Source of the DNA: Delphinapterus leucas
Lineage: Eukaryota; Chordata; Mammalia; Artiodactyla; Monodontidae
Length of the DNA stretch: 64,000 nucleotides
Assembly (NCBI RefSeq): GCF_002288925.2
Contig: NW_022098062.1
Span: 7,695,681 to 7,759,680 of the forward strand
Direction: 5' to 3'
Shown: one piece after another, positions 11,210 through 22,115 of the stretch
How positions within the stretch are numbered: position 1 is the first letter of the stretch
Layout: each line of letters begins with the position of its first letter
Notes under the pieces: model-generated
The model's input: only the letters and a program-made list of their open reading frames with translations
Told to the model about the DNA's origin: nothing
Database searches by the model: none
Position numbers and translations under genes: made by a program

Positions 11210-11360
11210 TGGAAATCCCGGCTTGGCTTCTTAGGATCTGTGTGGCTTTGGGCAAACTCCTCCCATCTCTGGACCTCAGTTCTCTCACTGATAAGAGAGA
11301 TGCTATACTCACCTCTTGGGATTTGGGGGAAAATTAAACAGGACAATGAGTGTGACATGT
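11210..11360 (+). mobile_element. MIR SINE, second adjacent copy
   Basis: A second forward MIR follows at once: ctgtgtggctttgggcaaact, ctggacctcagttctctcac, then ctcacctcttgggatttgg. It is more diverged than its neighbour. Confidence 0.7.
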
Positions 11361-11735
11361 CCTACACAGGCAGGATGTGGAACAGGACAGGGACTCCATA
11401 TACATTAAATGGATCCGACATCAAGTTATGTTGGACACAGTCATTCAGCCCAAACGCCCCCAGGACCAGGGTCCGGGAGGGGGATGTACTGTGGAGGTTT
11501 AAAGGGAATGGGAGGTGCCGTCTCTATGCTGGGGAAGTTCAACCAAAGGGACAGAAATACAACACAAAGACTTGAGGATCTCTAAACCCCTGCACATGGG
11601 CAAGGCTGAGCCTAGTGCTTAAGGCTGAAGCATCGTAGAGGGAAGGCGTGATCAGCGTGGGAAGGGGCTGAGGACAGGGGTGGGGGGAGGATTAAAGACA
11701 CAGGAAAGGGCACTCTTCAAGTAGATGTGGGAGGA
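11361..11735. other. No gene or clear repeat
   Basis: Unique sequence with purine-rich stretches. The ORF at 11240-11575 begins inside a MIR and has no recognisable domain. Confidence 0.5.
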
Positions 11736-11737
11736 GG

Positions 11738-11950
11738 GAGCGGGCATTTACTGGATGCCACGAGTCAGATGTCTGCTCCGGGTCTCTCATCTATCACCTC
11801 ACAAGTCTTTGAAGGGGCAGCATCAGCCCAATGTGACAACTGAAGAACCTCAGAGAGGTTCCGGAATGGCTCAAGTTCACACCATCAGCAGCGCGACTCT
11901 GGGCTTCACTCTGCCTCCCAAACTCATGTTCTTGCCACTGCATTTGCTAT
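11738..11950 (-). mobile_element. MIR SINE
   Basis: Diverged reverse-strand MIR: ggcatttactggatgccacg, then acaactgaagaacctcagag and tggctcaagttcacaccatc, ending in tcttgccactgcat. Confidence 0.65.
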
Positions 11951-12019
11951 TTGGAGTCCGATCCTAATTGAGCTCCCTTTTTCAGGCTGTGAAGCTGTGG
12001 GCCTGAGCTAATCTGAAGA

Positions 12020-12115
12020 CTCCAGGCCCATCGTGGTACCTCACCATGCTTGTCTGTATCAGCATCCCGTTCCCGCACTCAGCAGTTCTAGGCGCCGAGT
12101 AGGTGCTCACTCAAT
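12020..12115 (+). mobile_element. L2 3' end fragment
   Basis: The end gcgccgagtaggtgctcact followed by caatacg resembles the L2 3' terminus (cacatagtaggtgctcaata). It is short and diverged. Confidence 0.4.
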
Positions 12116-12730
12116 ACGTCTGTGCTGCACAGGGACAAACATCAGATGCCCTTCGTTGGGCCCCTCTTAGAAGAGGGGACTTGTGGCATTTTAAGAGCAC
12201 ATAGAGGCAGCATCCCTGGTGTCCCACTCTATCATACACGTTCCAAGGACGGGCTGCCCCGGCCCAGTGCTGCAGAGTCACTCCCCCAGCCATGTTGGGC
12301 CCCAGCTTCCCACCTCCTGGGCCTCCTGTGCACACTTCCCCTCTCTCTTTTCCTCATCTCTCATTCTCCTGTCCATGGCTCTTGCCCTTTGATGTTCCCT
12401 TTCTTTTCTTCCAACTCTTCCTGCTTCCTTTAGTCTCCTTACCTTTTTCCTCACCATCTTTCCGTTTTGGGGGGCCTGTCCCCTGCAGGCCTGAGCCTGA
12501 TCCAGGGTCTGAGGGAGCTCACTCTTGTTTTGGGGGCCATAGGTGGTGCGTCAGCCTGCTTGCAGCCCAGGTAGAAGAAGTACCAGATGGGGTGTTCCTC
12601 AGCCCAGCTGCGCACCAGCCTTCAGACCCCAGGCAGGCACTTCAACTCTGAGTCATATTTTCCTTTTTGTTCCATCTTTTCAGGGAACTATGGTGGGAGT
12701 CAAACATGGCCAATGCAGACCCTGTGATGT
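12116..12730. other. Unique, pyrimidine-rich block
   Basis: A long CT-rich run at 12300-12470 is followed by cctgtcccctgcag (AG at 12486-12487), a good splice acceptor match. No matching donor and no recognisable protein were found downstream, so no exon is called. Confidence 0.4.
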
Positions 12731-12734
12731 GAGT

Positions 12735-12910
12735 GACAGAGCACTGGAGTTGTGACATCTTGATTCAAGTTCTGCCTCTGACGTGTGGCTTCGGCCAAGG
12801 CACAATCCTTGAACCTCAGTTTCCCTATCTGCAAAAGTAAATACCTTGCCAGTTCACAGTGAGGGTTCTGGGTGGTGACTATGGGAAAGTGCCTTGTAAA
12901 TGCTAAAGCT
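12735..12910 (+). mobile_element. MIR SINE
   Basis: Forward MIR: cttgattcaagttctgcctc, cttgaacctcagtttcccta, then gtgccttgtaaatgctaaag at the 3' side. Confidence 0.75.
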
Positions 12911-13795
12911 TGGGTCTCAGCTGCAGTTTTGTGGACGGAGGCCCAAGCCATCCTCCACCCACAGCTTCCGCCTGGGAAGGGGCTGGCCACTCTCTCAAGG
13001 ATGCCTATGAAGATGCCCTTCCCCTGCCCTCCCAATGGGACTCTGCTCTGCCTCTCCCCACTGCCAGCCGCCTTCTCTGCCAGCTTGGCCACGTCACCCG
13101 AGGGGTGCCCCTCCCAGCAGGCCCCGTGTCCGAGAGTTGAGAGCCTGGCCATGTTGGGTTTGTCCGCAAACTCCTGGCAGCCAGGCCGCTGATTTATCTC
13201 CCGATGCACTCTTTGCCATCTGTTTTTATATTGCTTTCAGCACAAGATAAGTGGCTCCCATACAGCGCTGAGCTTCAGAGATTGCAAAGTTCATGAGTTT
13301 GCAGAATTTATGATAAGGCAGAGAATTGTCTTAGCGCATCATGCATGGGCGCAAGGTCCAGAACAGAATGCTGCTGCTTCCAGATGTTTCTTTCTTCCCT
13401 CCAGTCTCCTCCTCAGGAGGTGAGATGGCCAGCCAGCATCCCCACCACTTGTGCCTGGACCTTGTGGGTGCTCAGTGTCTTACTAGCTTCTGCAGTGACA
13501 CAGTAGGGTCACTGTGGAGAAGGAGGAGGAAAACAGGCAGGAGGTGGCTGGTCACCATCCCCTGTGTCCTCCAAGGGTGGTCGCTGACAACTGAGGTGCT
13601 AGGCAAGTGTTCTGTGAGCAGAGCGACAGTGAAAACCATTGTTCAGCGTTTTATTTCTCTTTGAGTTTTGGTTCTGTAAAATATTTCACCATCAAGAGTG
13701 ATGATATATATCATAAATTATAAATAGGCAATAAAAAGACCACAAATGATTGTTCAAAGAGTCTACATCACTGCTCTACCATTTGAACCTGATCG
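12911..13795. other. Unique block with two GATA motifs
   Basis: No repeat is recognised. AGATAAG lies at 13245-13251 and TGATAAG at 13311-13317, in a complex, non-repetitive setting (13190-13345). This suggests, but does not prove, a regulatory element. A 169-codon reverse ORF (12700-13209) is unrecognisable and partly MIR. Confidence 0.4.
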
Positions 13796-13799
13796 TGTC

Positions 13800-14045
13800 A
13801 TTCATTCATTCCTTCATTTGTCCTTGCATGGCAGGGTTATGTGCCCAGGCTTTGGGGTGAGATGACTCCAGGTTGGAATCTCCACCCCCCACACACAGTT
13901 GGTTTTACCAGGACAAGTTATTTAATACCTAAACGCCTCAAGTGCTGAAAAACAAAGCTAATGACAGTGTCCACTTCATAGGTGATGGAGGATTAGGTGA
14001 TCCTCCCTGGAAACAGGGTAAGCACTCACTACATATTTGCTCTTC
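13800..14045 (+). mobile_element. MIR SINE
   Basis: After a short (CATT)n-like patch, the sequence shows ctttggggtgagatgactcc and aggttggaatctccac, then gtaagcactcactacatatttg. It is a diverged forward MIR. Confidence 0.6.
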
Positions 14046-14069
14046 TTAACTATTTTTTCTGTGTCAGCC

Positions 14070-14480
14070 ACAAAAGTGTCCCTGCTCTCAGAGTTTTGGG
14101 TTAGAGGTTTCAGCACAAAGAGCAGAGATACGGCCAAGGGGCTGACGAGGGGCCTTAGACTCTGCAGAGGGGGAAGCCCTGCGTTTCAGGTGGACCGTTA
14201 GGGAAGGCTTTGGAGGACATGGCTTGGGGGCTGACTGGTGGGTGTTGGAGCCAGTCAGGTGAAGACAGGGGGAGAGAGCATCCTAAGAAAGAGAGGTGGT
14301 TTGTGCAAAGTCTCAGCTGCAGCAGGGCACATGGCTGGTTCTGGAACTATGTGTGGTTGGGTATGGATGGAGGGAAGAGGATCTGTGGAGAGTGTGAAAG
14401 ATGAGATGGAGGAGATGCAGGATCAGCTTGCTCAGGGCCTTGTGGGCCAGGCTGGGGAGTTTGCACTCCATCTATCATCA
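14070..14480 (-). mobile_element. L2 LINE fragment
   Basis: The plus strand shows ttagggaaggctttggagga, then ggtttgtgcaaagtctcag and ctcagggccttgtgggcc, the reverse complement of the L2 ORF2 C-terminal region. Open frames here carry no protein I know. Confidence 0.6.
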
Positions 14481-14515
14481 GCCACTGCGGGTGTTCACGT
14501 GTGTTTAAATTAAGC

Positions 14516-14742
14516 TACCATGGATGGAGCGCTTCCTACATGCTAGGTACTGAATGCACTTTACATACTCTCCTTTATATCTCCTGACAACTCTGTAAGA
14601 TAGATCTTATTACACCCATTTCACAGAGGAGAAAATTGAGATGAAGCCACTTGATTAAGGTTGTACAAGTGGTAGAGCTGGGATTTCTACTTGGGTCTTT
14701 CCGACAGTGAAGCCTTTCATTGGTAGCCTATGCTACCTCCTA
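14516..14742 (-). mobile_element. MIR SINE
   Basis: Near-complete reverse MIR: gagcgcttcctacatgctag, cccatttcacagaggagaaa, then caagtggtagagctgggat and cctatgctacctcc. Confidence 0.8.
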
Positions 14743-15940
14743 GCTGGATCAATCTAACCCTTCCAAACAGTAAGCATCCGAATATCCTGACTCGGGATTA
14801 GGTGGGCATGGCCTGTAAATTAGAGCAAGGCTGGCGAGGCCATGAGCTGGAACGACTGGGAGGCATAGGCACTGGCTTCAGGATGGCCACGTGTGCTGAT
14901 TTAGCCGCCACGGCCCACTGAGTGGCTGGCAGTGATGCAGACAAGTCCAAGCTGAAATGGCATGTGTTTTCAACACATGGGCAGGAGTGTTTGCAAGGCA
15001 TTTGAGGTGTTTGCAAACGCTGGCAAACAAACAAGGAGGCTTTGGGCACTCCCACCCCCAAGATCCTACGTAGGCCTCGAGGGAAAGGATTGTTCTGAAA
15101 CCAGCACCTCATTTGCAACTTAGCTTCCGGGACTGCCTGACCCATTCATGGGTCATTCCCTTGTTTCTCTTGACAGCCCCAGACTTCTGCTCACACCTCT
15201 CCTTATGCCATTAGGCCTTTCACTGGTCTTCGTGGCTCAAAGCAGTACACTCTTTTTTATGGACTTTTCCTCTTGACTATGGCTTTTTCCATTTATCCCA
15301 GAAATCTACCCCTGGCCCTTGGATAACACCCAACATGTAGACCTTGGCCCCCAGGGCTCTTCTACTTGTGCTCACCTCCACACATGGCCTCTCACACAAC
15401 TTGCCTTTGCCTCATTGGTGGGACAAGACAAAGTCAAGTGACAGACTGTGTGTGACAAAGTAACAGAAACAAGTCCTAGGCCCTGGAGAGGCAGCTTGTA
15501 GAAGGCAAATAATGAGAAGAGGCATTAGTGGATGGACCAGAGGGAGAGTCCACTTCTTGGACTGGGTCTGATGGGAGCCAGCACACTGAGGGCCAGCCTG
15601 CTCTACCCCATGGCCCAGGAGCAGGGACCCAGGCAGGGGTAGAGAAGGGGTACAGAGGCTGAGACCAGGTTCCAAGGGAGAGGCAGAGTCATAATGGACC
15701 TCAAAATCATCGGACCAGTACTGTCACTGAAACAACCATTATAACCATGATGCAATTTTTTGGGAGCCCCTTCATGCCTCATGTTCTACGAACATTGACT
15801 CTCAACAAATCCTTGTGAGAGTCAATCAAGCAGGTCCCCAATAATGGTGACTCATCTGGGCAAAAACCTTAAAGGGGTTTCTATGCAATAGAGGGGTAGG
15901 GAGAGGGACACACAGTGACACAGAGGTCGATGGAAAAGGA
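14743..15940. other. No gene or clear repeat
   Basis: About 1.2 kb of unique sequence. Reverse ORFs at 14798-15145 and 15412-15675 match nothing I recognise. The CT-rich part at 15180-15420 may be decayed L2 but cannot be assigned. Confidence 0.45.
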
Positions 15941-15941
15941 G

Positions 15942-16125
15942 GTGAGCTGACACTTTTTGAGCCCCTGTCCTGGCACTGCAAGCCTTCTCTCAATCAATCC
16001 TAATGTCTCCTTATCTCACAGATAAGGGAACTGGGCTCAGCCATGTTAAAGGACTCAGCCCAGGCCACAGTCATGATTGGAATTCAGGTCTGTCCAGCTC
16101 CGGGATTCACATTTTTAACCACCGA
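15942..16125 (-). mobile_element. MIR SINE
   Basis: Reverse MIR: tttgagcccctgtcctggcac, cttatctcacagataaggga, then gattggaattcaggtctgtc. Confidence 0.7.
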
Positions 16126-16402
16126 AGGTATTTCTGAGTGTCGCCGCTAGTCTAAGATGCAACATTGGCCCAGCTTCAGCATTAGTTGATATTTCCCAGA
16201 AGTATTTACATTTTAATGATGAGCTGTTGAAAAGAGAAAATTCATCATAACTCAAATAGCGGAAGTTTGACTTCATAATAGGATTTTCAGAGAGGGTTTT
16301 TTTCTTAGATCTGCTAGATCTGTGTTGCCTGATATGGTAGCTATTGGCCACACATGGCTTTTGAATATTTGAAATGTGTAGTACAAAATGAGAGTGCTCT
16401 AA

Positions 16403-17077
16403 TCCCACTACTGGGAGTATACCCTGAGAAAACCATAATTCAAAAAGAGTCATGTACCACAATGTTCATTGCAGCTCTATTTACAATAGGCAGGACATGG
16501 ACGCAACCTAAGTGTCCATCGACAGATGAATAGATAAAGAAGATGTGGCACATGTATACAATGGAATATTACTCAGCCATAAAAAGAAACAAAACTGAGT
16601 TATTTGTAGTGAGGTGGATGGACCTAGAGATTGTCATACAGAGTGAAGTAAGTCAGAAAAAGAAAAACAAATACCGTATGCTAACACATATATATGGAAT
16701 CTAAAAAAAAAAAAAGTGGTTCTGAAGAACCTAGGGGCAGGACAGGAATAAAGATGCAGACGTAGAGAATGGACTTGAGGATACGGGGAGGGGGATGGGT
16801 AAGCTGGGATGAAGTGAGAGAGTGGCATGGACATATATACACTACCAAATATAAAACAGATAGCTAGTGGGAAGTAGCCACATAGCACAGGGAGATCAGC
16901 TCCGTGCTTTGTGTCCACCTAGAGGGGTGGGATAGGGAGGGTGGGAGGGAGACACAAGAGGGAGGGGATATGGGGATGCATGTATATGTATAGCTGATTC
17001 ACTTCGTTATACAGCAGAAACTAACACACCATTGTAAAGCAATTATACTCTAATAAATGTTAAAAAAAAAACAAAAA
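16403..17077 (+). mobile_element. L1, 5'-truncated, young type
   Basis: Starts inside ORF2 (tcccactactgggagtatacc), passes the end of ORF2 and the cetartiodactyl 3' UTR, and ends with ttaaaaaaaaaacaaaaaac. A target duplication of about 20 bp with one mismatch flanks it: acaaaatgagagtgctctaa ends at 16402 and acaaagtgagagtgctctaa ends at 17097. It splits the MER5-like element. Confidence 0.93.
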
Positions 17078-17150
17078 ACAAAGTGAGAGTGCTCTAAGTA
17101 TAAAATACAAGCCAGATTTTGAAGACTTACTATAAAAAATAAAGTAAAAT

Positions 17151-17290
17151 ATCTTATTGAGATTTTTATATTGATTCTGTGTTGAGATAATAAAATTTTG
17201 GATATATTGGGTTAAATAATATCTTATTGAGATTTTTATATTGATTCTGTGTTGAGATAATAAAATTTTGGATATACTGGGTTAAATAAA
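17151..17290. repeat. 70-bp tandem duplication
   Basis: Two adjacent 70-bp copies (17151-17220 and 17221-17290) begin with atcttattgagattttt and differ at two positions, one being atattgg against atactgg. It lies inside the hAT element, just after the L1 insertion. Confidence 0.95.
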
Positions 17291-17395
17291 GTATCTTGTT
17301 AATTTTATTTTGTTTTGCCTTTATTAGAAAAATTTAAATAACATGTATGGCTTGCATTGTATTTCTATTGGATATACTACTCTGGATGACAAATC

Positions 17396-17620
17396 CTTTA
17401 TTTCTTTCATTCAAAACATATTTATGAATGGTGACCACTTTTTATTGGAGCTATATTATGTTCCAGGGATCTACATAATTAATATATAATTATTATGTAT
17501 ACATATATAATTTTTGAGTATTATTATCCCCATTTTACAGATGAAGAAGGTGAGAATCAGGTTAATTAAACCCAAGGTCCATCAACCAGTAATGGACAGT
17601 CCAGCACCTGGTTACAGGTG
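17396..17620 (-). mobile_element. MIR SINE, first part
   Basis: Reverse MIR: tattatgttccagggatctac, then ttattatccccattttacag and atgaagaaggtgagaatcagg. Its tRNA side seems to continue at 17840-17890, after an inserted forward MIR. Confidence 0.75.
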
Positions 17621-17621
17621 T

Positions 17622-17842
17622 GGACTCAGGGCCAGTAGGCTTGGGTTCAAATCTCACTTCTGCCCCTTACAGCACTCAACCTCTCTGTGTCTCTGTTTCC
17701 TGTTCTAAACTTGGAGATAAAAACAGAACTTACCTAGACTAGTCAGGGGAATTCAGTAACTTCGTACATGTTAAGCACTTTTAGCAGTGACTGACACACA
17801 TAAAAATAAATGATGATTAGCTATTATTGTCTTCAAGTGACA
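17622..17842 (+). mobile_element. MIR SINE nested in another MIR
   Basis: Clear forward MIR: taggcttgggttcaaatctc, caacctctctgtgtctctgt, then atgttaagcacttttagcag and aaataaatgatgattagc. Confidence 0.8.
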
Positions 17843-17892
17843 AGAGCTGGAATCTAAACCTGCTTTGCCCAATACTCTTTCCACAAGACAGC
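17843..17892 (-). mobile_element. MIR SINE, tRNA-side continuation
   Basis: The sequence gacaagagctggaatctaaa followed by cctgctttgcccaatactc completes the reverse MIR that stops at about 17620. Confidence 0.55.
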
Positions 17893-17899
17893 CTAGGGA

Positions 17900-18425
17900 A
17901 CATCTTGCATGTGCCAAGTACACCACTTTGATGCTATGGGGTATGTGATATTAACAAGAAACAGGTCTTGCCCTCAGGGGGCTCACTGTCTAGTAGAAAA
18001 GATAAGACACGTAAAAATTACCACACAGGGTAGAAAAAGGTAAATGGTGACCCCAAAATGATGACATGAGGATATAGAGATAAAGTCCTGCAAGAGCTTA
18101 AGTTACGACAAGATCACTTTGACTTGGAGGCAATCAGAGCAGGCTTCTTGGAAGAGGTGGTATTAGAGCAGGACCTTAAAAATGTACATGGTAATGTTAG
18201 GCAAAGATGTGGTTAGGGCATTACAGCTAAAAAGAACAGTAGTAGCAAAAGTATATAAATAAATGTGAGGATGTGAATGCAGGCTTGGAGAATGGTTAGG
18301 ACTTGCCTTCTGCTGGAGGGTGGGTTTGTGGCTAGAGGTATGAGAGATTGAGATGGACAGTCAGAGTGGGGCTGACTTACAGAGGGCCAGGAATGCCAGG
18401 CTAAGGAGTTTGTTTATCAAAGGCT
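17900..18425 (-). mobile_element. L2 LINE 3' fragment
   Basis: The plus strand carries caggtcttgccctcaggggg and ctcactgtctagtagaaaag, then ggcttcttggaagaggtggt and cagagggccaggaatgccagg, matching the reverse complement of the L2 3' part. Confidence 0.7.
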
Positions 18426-20035
18426 GTTTTTCATGGCTGCTGCATATGGCTGGGCAGATGGTACTCTGAACAAGTGTGCCCAGCCAGGGGGCCAAGTGGA
18501 GGCCGACTGCATCCCTCCCCCACTTTCCATCAAGCCATGCATCCCTCACTAGCAGGACAATGCCTTTTTCTAATTCAAAGGCGCCTGAGCCCTGCCAGCT
18601 TTGTCACCAGTTTGCCCCTTTACCAGACTTGCTGACCACTGGCACACCTCGGTGTCACCTTCCCCATCCTTAGCAGCTGCAGCAGTTAAGAGGCTCCGCC
18701 CCTGCCCCATCCAGGTACAGAGCCTCCTCAGGAATGCGCGCTGTCCCTCCCCGCTGTAACCGTAAATGACAGCTCTGTCCTGTAAATGACAGCTCTGTCC
18801 CCTGCTGCTCAGGATCATTTCCATACAGGTTGGCATTGCTGACGAGCCCTAGGATGTCTCGGGGTCACGGCAGGAGGAGCTGCAGGGTTACCTCCCAGAG
18901 GCCCTCATTCGTGTTTATTCAGGTAAAAGTGCCCAATACCAGTCGCTGCTGTGACTCCAACAGCAACCCAGTCCCCATGGGGCCAAACAGAAAAATGGTA
19001 CTTCTGCTGTCGTTTCCCTGGGAGCTTGGCTCTCTAAAATTGAGTTACTCACTGCTCCTAACTTTGCTGTCATCATTTCCTCCTGCAGCCCTATTAAAAC
19101 TCCATCCCTGACTAATGTAGCTGAACACACTCTCCCACTCTGTTCTGCTGCCAGCAGCATCTGTACAAAAAAAAAAAAAAACAAACTCAGCTTTGTCAGG
19201 CGGACTCTTCTTTCCCTCTCACTCCCTCTCCACTCCAAGAGTCCACCCAGTAATTCTCCTCCCCAAATATTCCAGAAAGCTCCCCATGTCCTTGAGCTGT
19301 CCTCAGCCTGGATTCCACAACTCCGGGGCAGGCTTCTCCTCTCTCAGCCTGGCAGGCGGCAAGGTCCTCACCCAGCTGTCACCTCCACCAGCCCATATGG
19401 GCTCACAATATACTTTCTATAGAAGCCCTCATAGCTCCATCCAGCGCAGGGCACCCTATTTCCAGCCCTGCCTGACAGGGTTTACGTGGAAGACAGGAAC
19501 ACATGAGACAGTTTGTTGACACGTTCAGCACATGTGGGTTGGCACTGGTTCAGGGTGAATATGTTTGGATGTGTGTTAAGTATGTTTGCAATTTGCAGCC
19601 TTGGTTTCATGCCTGTACGTGTCTCACACACACACATTGATATTACAAAGCCATATAAACACAAAACCACAACATTTCAAAGTCAGCAGGCAGCAGGCTT
19701 CTTTATAGATGCTGCCTCTTCCAATGATTGCCTGTTTTCTTTGATTTTCATGGAATTCTGTGCTAGTGAATTCTGGGGATATTGGCCCCAGGCCTTGAGA
19801 AAAAGATCAGAGGCGTGTCAGTCTTGACCCAGGTTGGATGGGATGCAGGCATTTTGCACATGTCAGAGAGTAGAACGCATGAAAATATTGCTTCCATCTG
19901 AAGAGTGTTTTTCTCTCTCTCTTTTTTTAAATATGCCTCATCTAAAGATAGAGGCTGACTAATGTCCACAGCAGGAAATAAGAACAAGCAAATCTGTCTA
20001 TTAGAATCTTGTTTGCACTTCTGTTGCCCACGTCA
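18426..20035. other. Unique block, mostly unassigned
   Basis: About 1.6 kb with no repeat I can name and no convincing gene. It holds a poly(A) run at 19168-19181, a short duplication at 18762-18800 and a (CA) patch at 19626-19636. Open frames at 19193-19519 and 19513-19827 resemble no known protein. Confidence 0.45.
18762..18800. repeat. 20-bp tandem duplication
   Basis: gtaaatgacagctctgtcc occurs at 18762-18780 and again at 18782-18800, one base apart. The period is 20 bp with no mismatch. Confidence 0.95.
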
Positions 20036-20039
20036 ATCA

Positions 20040-20098
20040 TTTCACTAATTAGTTAATTCATTCATTCATTGATTTATTCCCTTATTCATTCATTCAAC
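20040..20098. repeat. (ATTC)n-like simple repeat
   Basis: An imperfect ATTC/ATTT repeat. It may be the tail of an L2 or the A-tail side of the reverse L1 that follows. Confidence 0.7.
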
Positions 20099-20104
20099 AT
20101 CGTT

Positions 20105-20268
20105 ATTTTTAAAAAATAACATTTTTTTCTGATTATAATAGCAATACATATTCATCGCAGAAATTTGGGAAAACCATTAAAGTACCAAGAGGAAATGAAA
20201 ATCACCTTTTTCTCTCTTAACCCAAAGCTAATGTTTGCTTACTATTTTGGTGCATTTTCTTTCATAAA
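20105..20268 (-). mobile_element. Ancient L1M 3' end, first part
   Basis: The plus strand (gattataatagcaatacata, then agaaatttgggaaaaccatt and attttggtgcattttctttc) matches the reverse complement of an old L1 3' UTR. It continues at 20685 after the inserted LTR. Confidence 0.65.
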
Positions 20269-20272
20269 GATC

Positions 20273-20680
20273 TGTTAGGCACGCTGGGCCCTCTGGTACC
20301 CTTGTGTCTTGCCCCTGAGCAAGAGTCATGCGGTGGACATCTCCTTTCAAAGTAAATCTACCTTCACATAGAAAAGAAAAACGGAGATTTTGCCAAAGTT
20401 TTCAGGGGAAGGCAAAGGAGAAGGATGCAATACATACTGCACAGCAACATGGAATAAGAAATCTCCACCCTACATCTGAGCTCTCTGTCATCAACTGTCA
20501 ACTGCCTCAGTTCCTTGCTTGTCCTAAGTCTTGCCACAGAGAGCCTGCCTGGTCCCCAGCCCCAGACTCACCTCTCTTCACATCTTCACATGTATCTCTC
20601 CTCTCTGCAGACGAAGTATCCCCCATCTTTATAAGCCAGAAGGGGCTTGAAAGAAACATGTGATTCTTTCCCTTGTAACA
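20273..20680. mobile_element. Solo LTR deduced from structure
   Basis: This 408-bp block begins with TGTTAGGC and ends with CTTGTAACA, the TG...CA ends of an LTR. GATC flanks it on both sides (20269-20272 and 20681-20684), a 4-bp duplication as is usual for class I ERVs. It interrupts an ancient L1 whose two halves rejoin when it is removed. A TATA-like ctttataag lies near 20627. Strand and family are not settled. Confidence 0.7.
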
Positions 20681-20684
20681 GATC

Positions 20685-21115
20685 ATTTTTTTTTCTGTTT
20701 TGTTCAGATACATATGCACGCATGTAGGTATGTGTGTGTGTGAATATATATGTGTACATTTATATCTGAATTTTATTAAAATGAGATTTTATTGTACCTA
20801 CTAGTTTTTTAACTGCTTTTTCTCCCACATAGTATATTTCATTTTCCCTTACAATCAAATGTTCTTTGAACACATGGTTTTTCATAATTGCATAATATTT
20901 CGTTATATGATATGCTACTATGTAGTTGACTAGTACTCTGTTGTCAGATATTTTAGTTGTTAATATTTTTGCTATTACATATAGGACTGAGGTAAACATC
21001 ATATATATCTCCAATTATTTTCTTTGTGAACATCTCCAATTATTTTCTTAGGATGGGTTTCTAAAATGGGAATTTCAGGGTCAAGTTGATGAACATTTTG
21101 AAATTTGATATAACA
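20685..21115 (-). mobile_element. Ancient L1M fragment, second part
   Basis: Plus-strand sequence such as atttttgctattacatatag followed by tttctaaaatgggaatttcagggtcaa is the reverse complement of the L1 3' region and ORF2 end. It includes a local repeat of catctccaattattttct (about 21006 and 21030). Confidence 0.7.
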
Positions 21116-21117
21116 TG

Positions 21118-21245
21118 TTAGCATGAAACATTTATTGAGAACTTACTGGGTACTTAGTTAGCTGCTGGAGATCCAAAAATATTTAAGACATGTTCTCTGT
21201 TATTAAGGAGCTTGTGGTTGAGTATTTGCTTTAACTAAATGGTAG
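21118..21245 (-). mobile_element. L2 3' fragment
   Basis: The sequence acatttattgagaacttactg, then gctgctggagatccaaaaat and taaggagcttgtggtt is a reverse-strand L2 3' end. Confidence 0.65.
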
Positions 21246-21785
21246 ACCCCTGCTCCCCCTCTAAAATCTCTGTTTGAAGTTGCACTTAATGATGTGAATG
21301 AGAAGGTGCTGGATATGACCTTAAATTTTTTTTAATATGTCTATGACATACAGAGAAAAACCTAATTCTTAAAGCCAACCAAAATCTTCTGTATACAGTA
21401 TTTGCCAGTTTATAAAATACATCAGCATACAAAATGCTTCTAATTTCACACAAAAAAAAATCATGTGCTTTGAAGAAAAGGTAAATATTCATTATTTATG
21501 GATTGAAATTTATTTCATTGGGTCATAAAGAGGAAACCATTGTGTTCTGCATATAGCTATTATATACTGAAATATTGCAGGAGATCTGACATTCTGGCTC
21601 TGCAGGATTATTAGGATTTGAAATTCGTGTCTTTGCGAGGATACTTCCTGCTACATGACTCCATCACAAGCATCTGTTGTCTCTAGGTGCACTTCCTATG
21701 TAGATCATATATAAGTATTTCTTAGCATTAGCATTCTTACAGTAATGGAAATAACGTCAGCAATGAACTTGACTTATACATGTCA
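21246..21785. other. No gene or clear repeat
   Basis: AT-rich unique sequence. The reverse ORF at 21286-21492 has no recognisable content. Confidence 0.5.
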
Positions 21786-22115
21786 TGGTAGGTTGTATTT
21801 TTACCACCAGACATTTGCAGGGATTTCACAACCTTGACTCAATGATGCCCATCTTGGATATGTGATTAACTTTGGCCAATGAACTGTGACATTAGCTACT
21901 TTCAAACATAAGCTTTAAGAGCCATGACTTGGTTCTGCCATCTCTTTCTTCCCTCTGCCTCCAGACCAACATGATAGGAGCTGCTGCTTCAGCCTGGCCC
22001 AGGGAATAAAGGTGAACCAAACACCCACATAACATGAGTGAGAAATAAATCCCTGGTGTGGAAGCCACTAAGATTTTGGGATCATTTACTACCACAGCAT
22101 GATGTAGCCTAAGAT
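21786..22115 (+). mobile_element. MaLR LTR (MLT1 type)
   Basis: The pattern taggttgtatttttaccacc, ctttggccaatgaactgtgac, aaataaatccctggtgtgg and aagccactaagattttggg is that of an ERVL-MaLR LTR in forward orientation. Confidence 0.75.

Larger units (their letters stand above)
16312..17395. mobile_element. MER5-like hAT element, interrupted
   Basis: The left part (tgtgttgcctgatatggtag at 16320) and the right part (cttgcattgtatttctattgg at 17351) look like the two ends of a hAT-Charlie, MER5-type element. An L1 insertion separates them at 16403-17077, and the right part contains a 70-bp duplication. Removing the L1 rejoins an AT-rich non-coding element. Confidence 0.65.

Noticed and set aside
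12440..12545. Possible exon after the acceptor at 12487
   Set aside because: The acceptor is good, but no donor of similar quality follows at a reasonable distance and the open frame has no recognisable product.
12700..13209. 169-codon reverse ORF
   Set aside because: Its C-terminal third is MIR sequence read backwards and the remainder is unrecognisable.
20328..20663. 111-codon forward ORF as a gene
   Set aside because: It lies entirely inside the deduced solo LTR and matches no protein.
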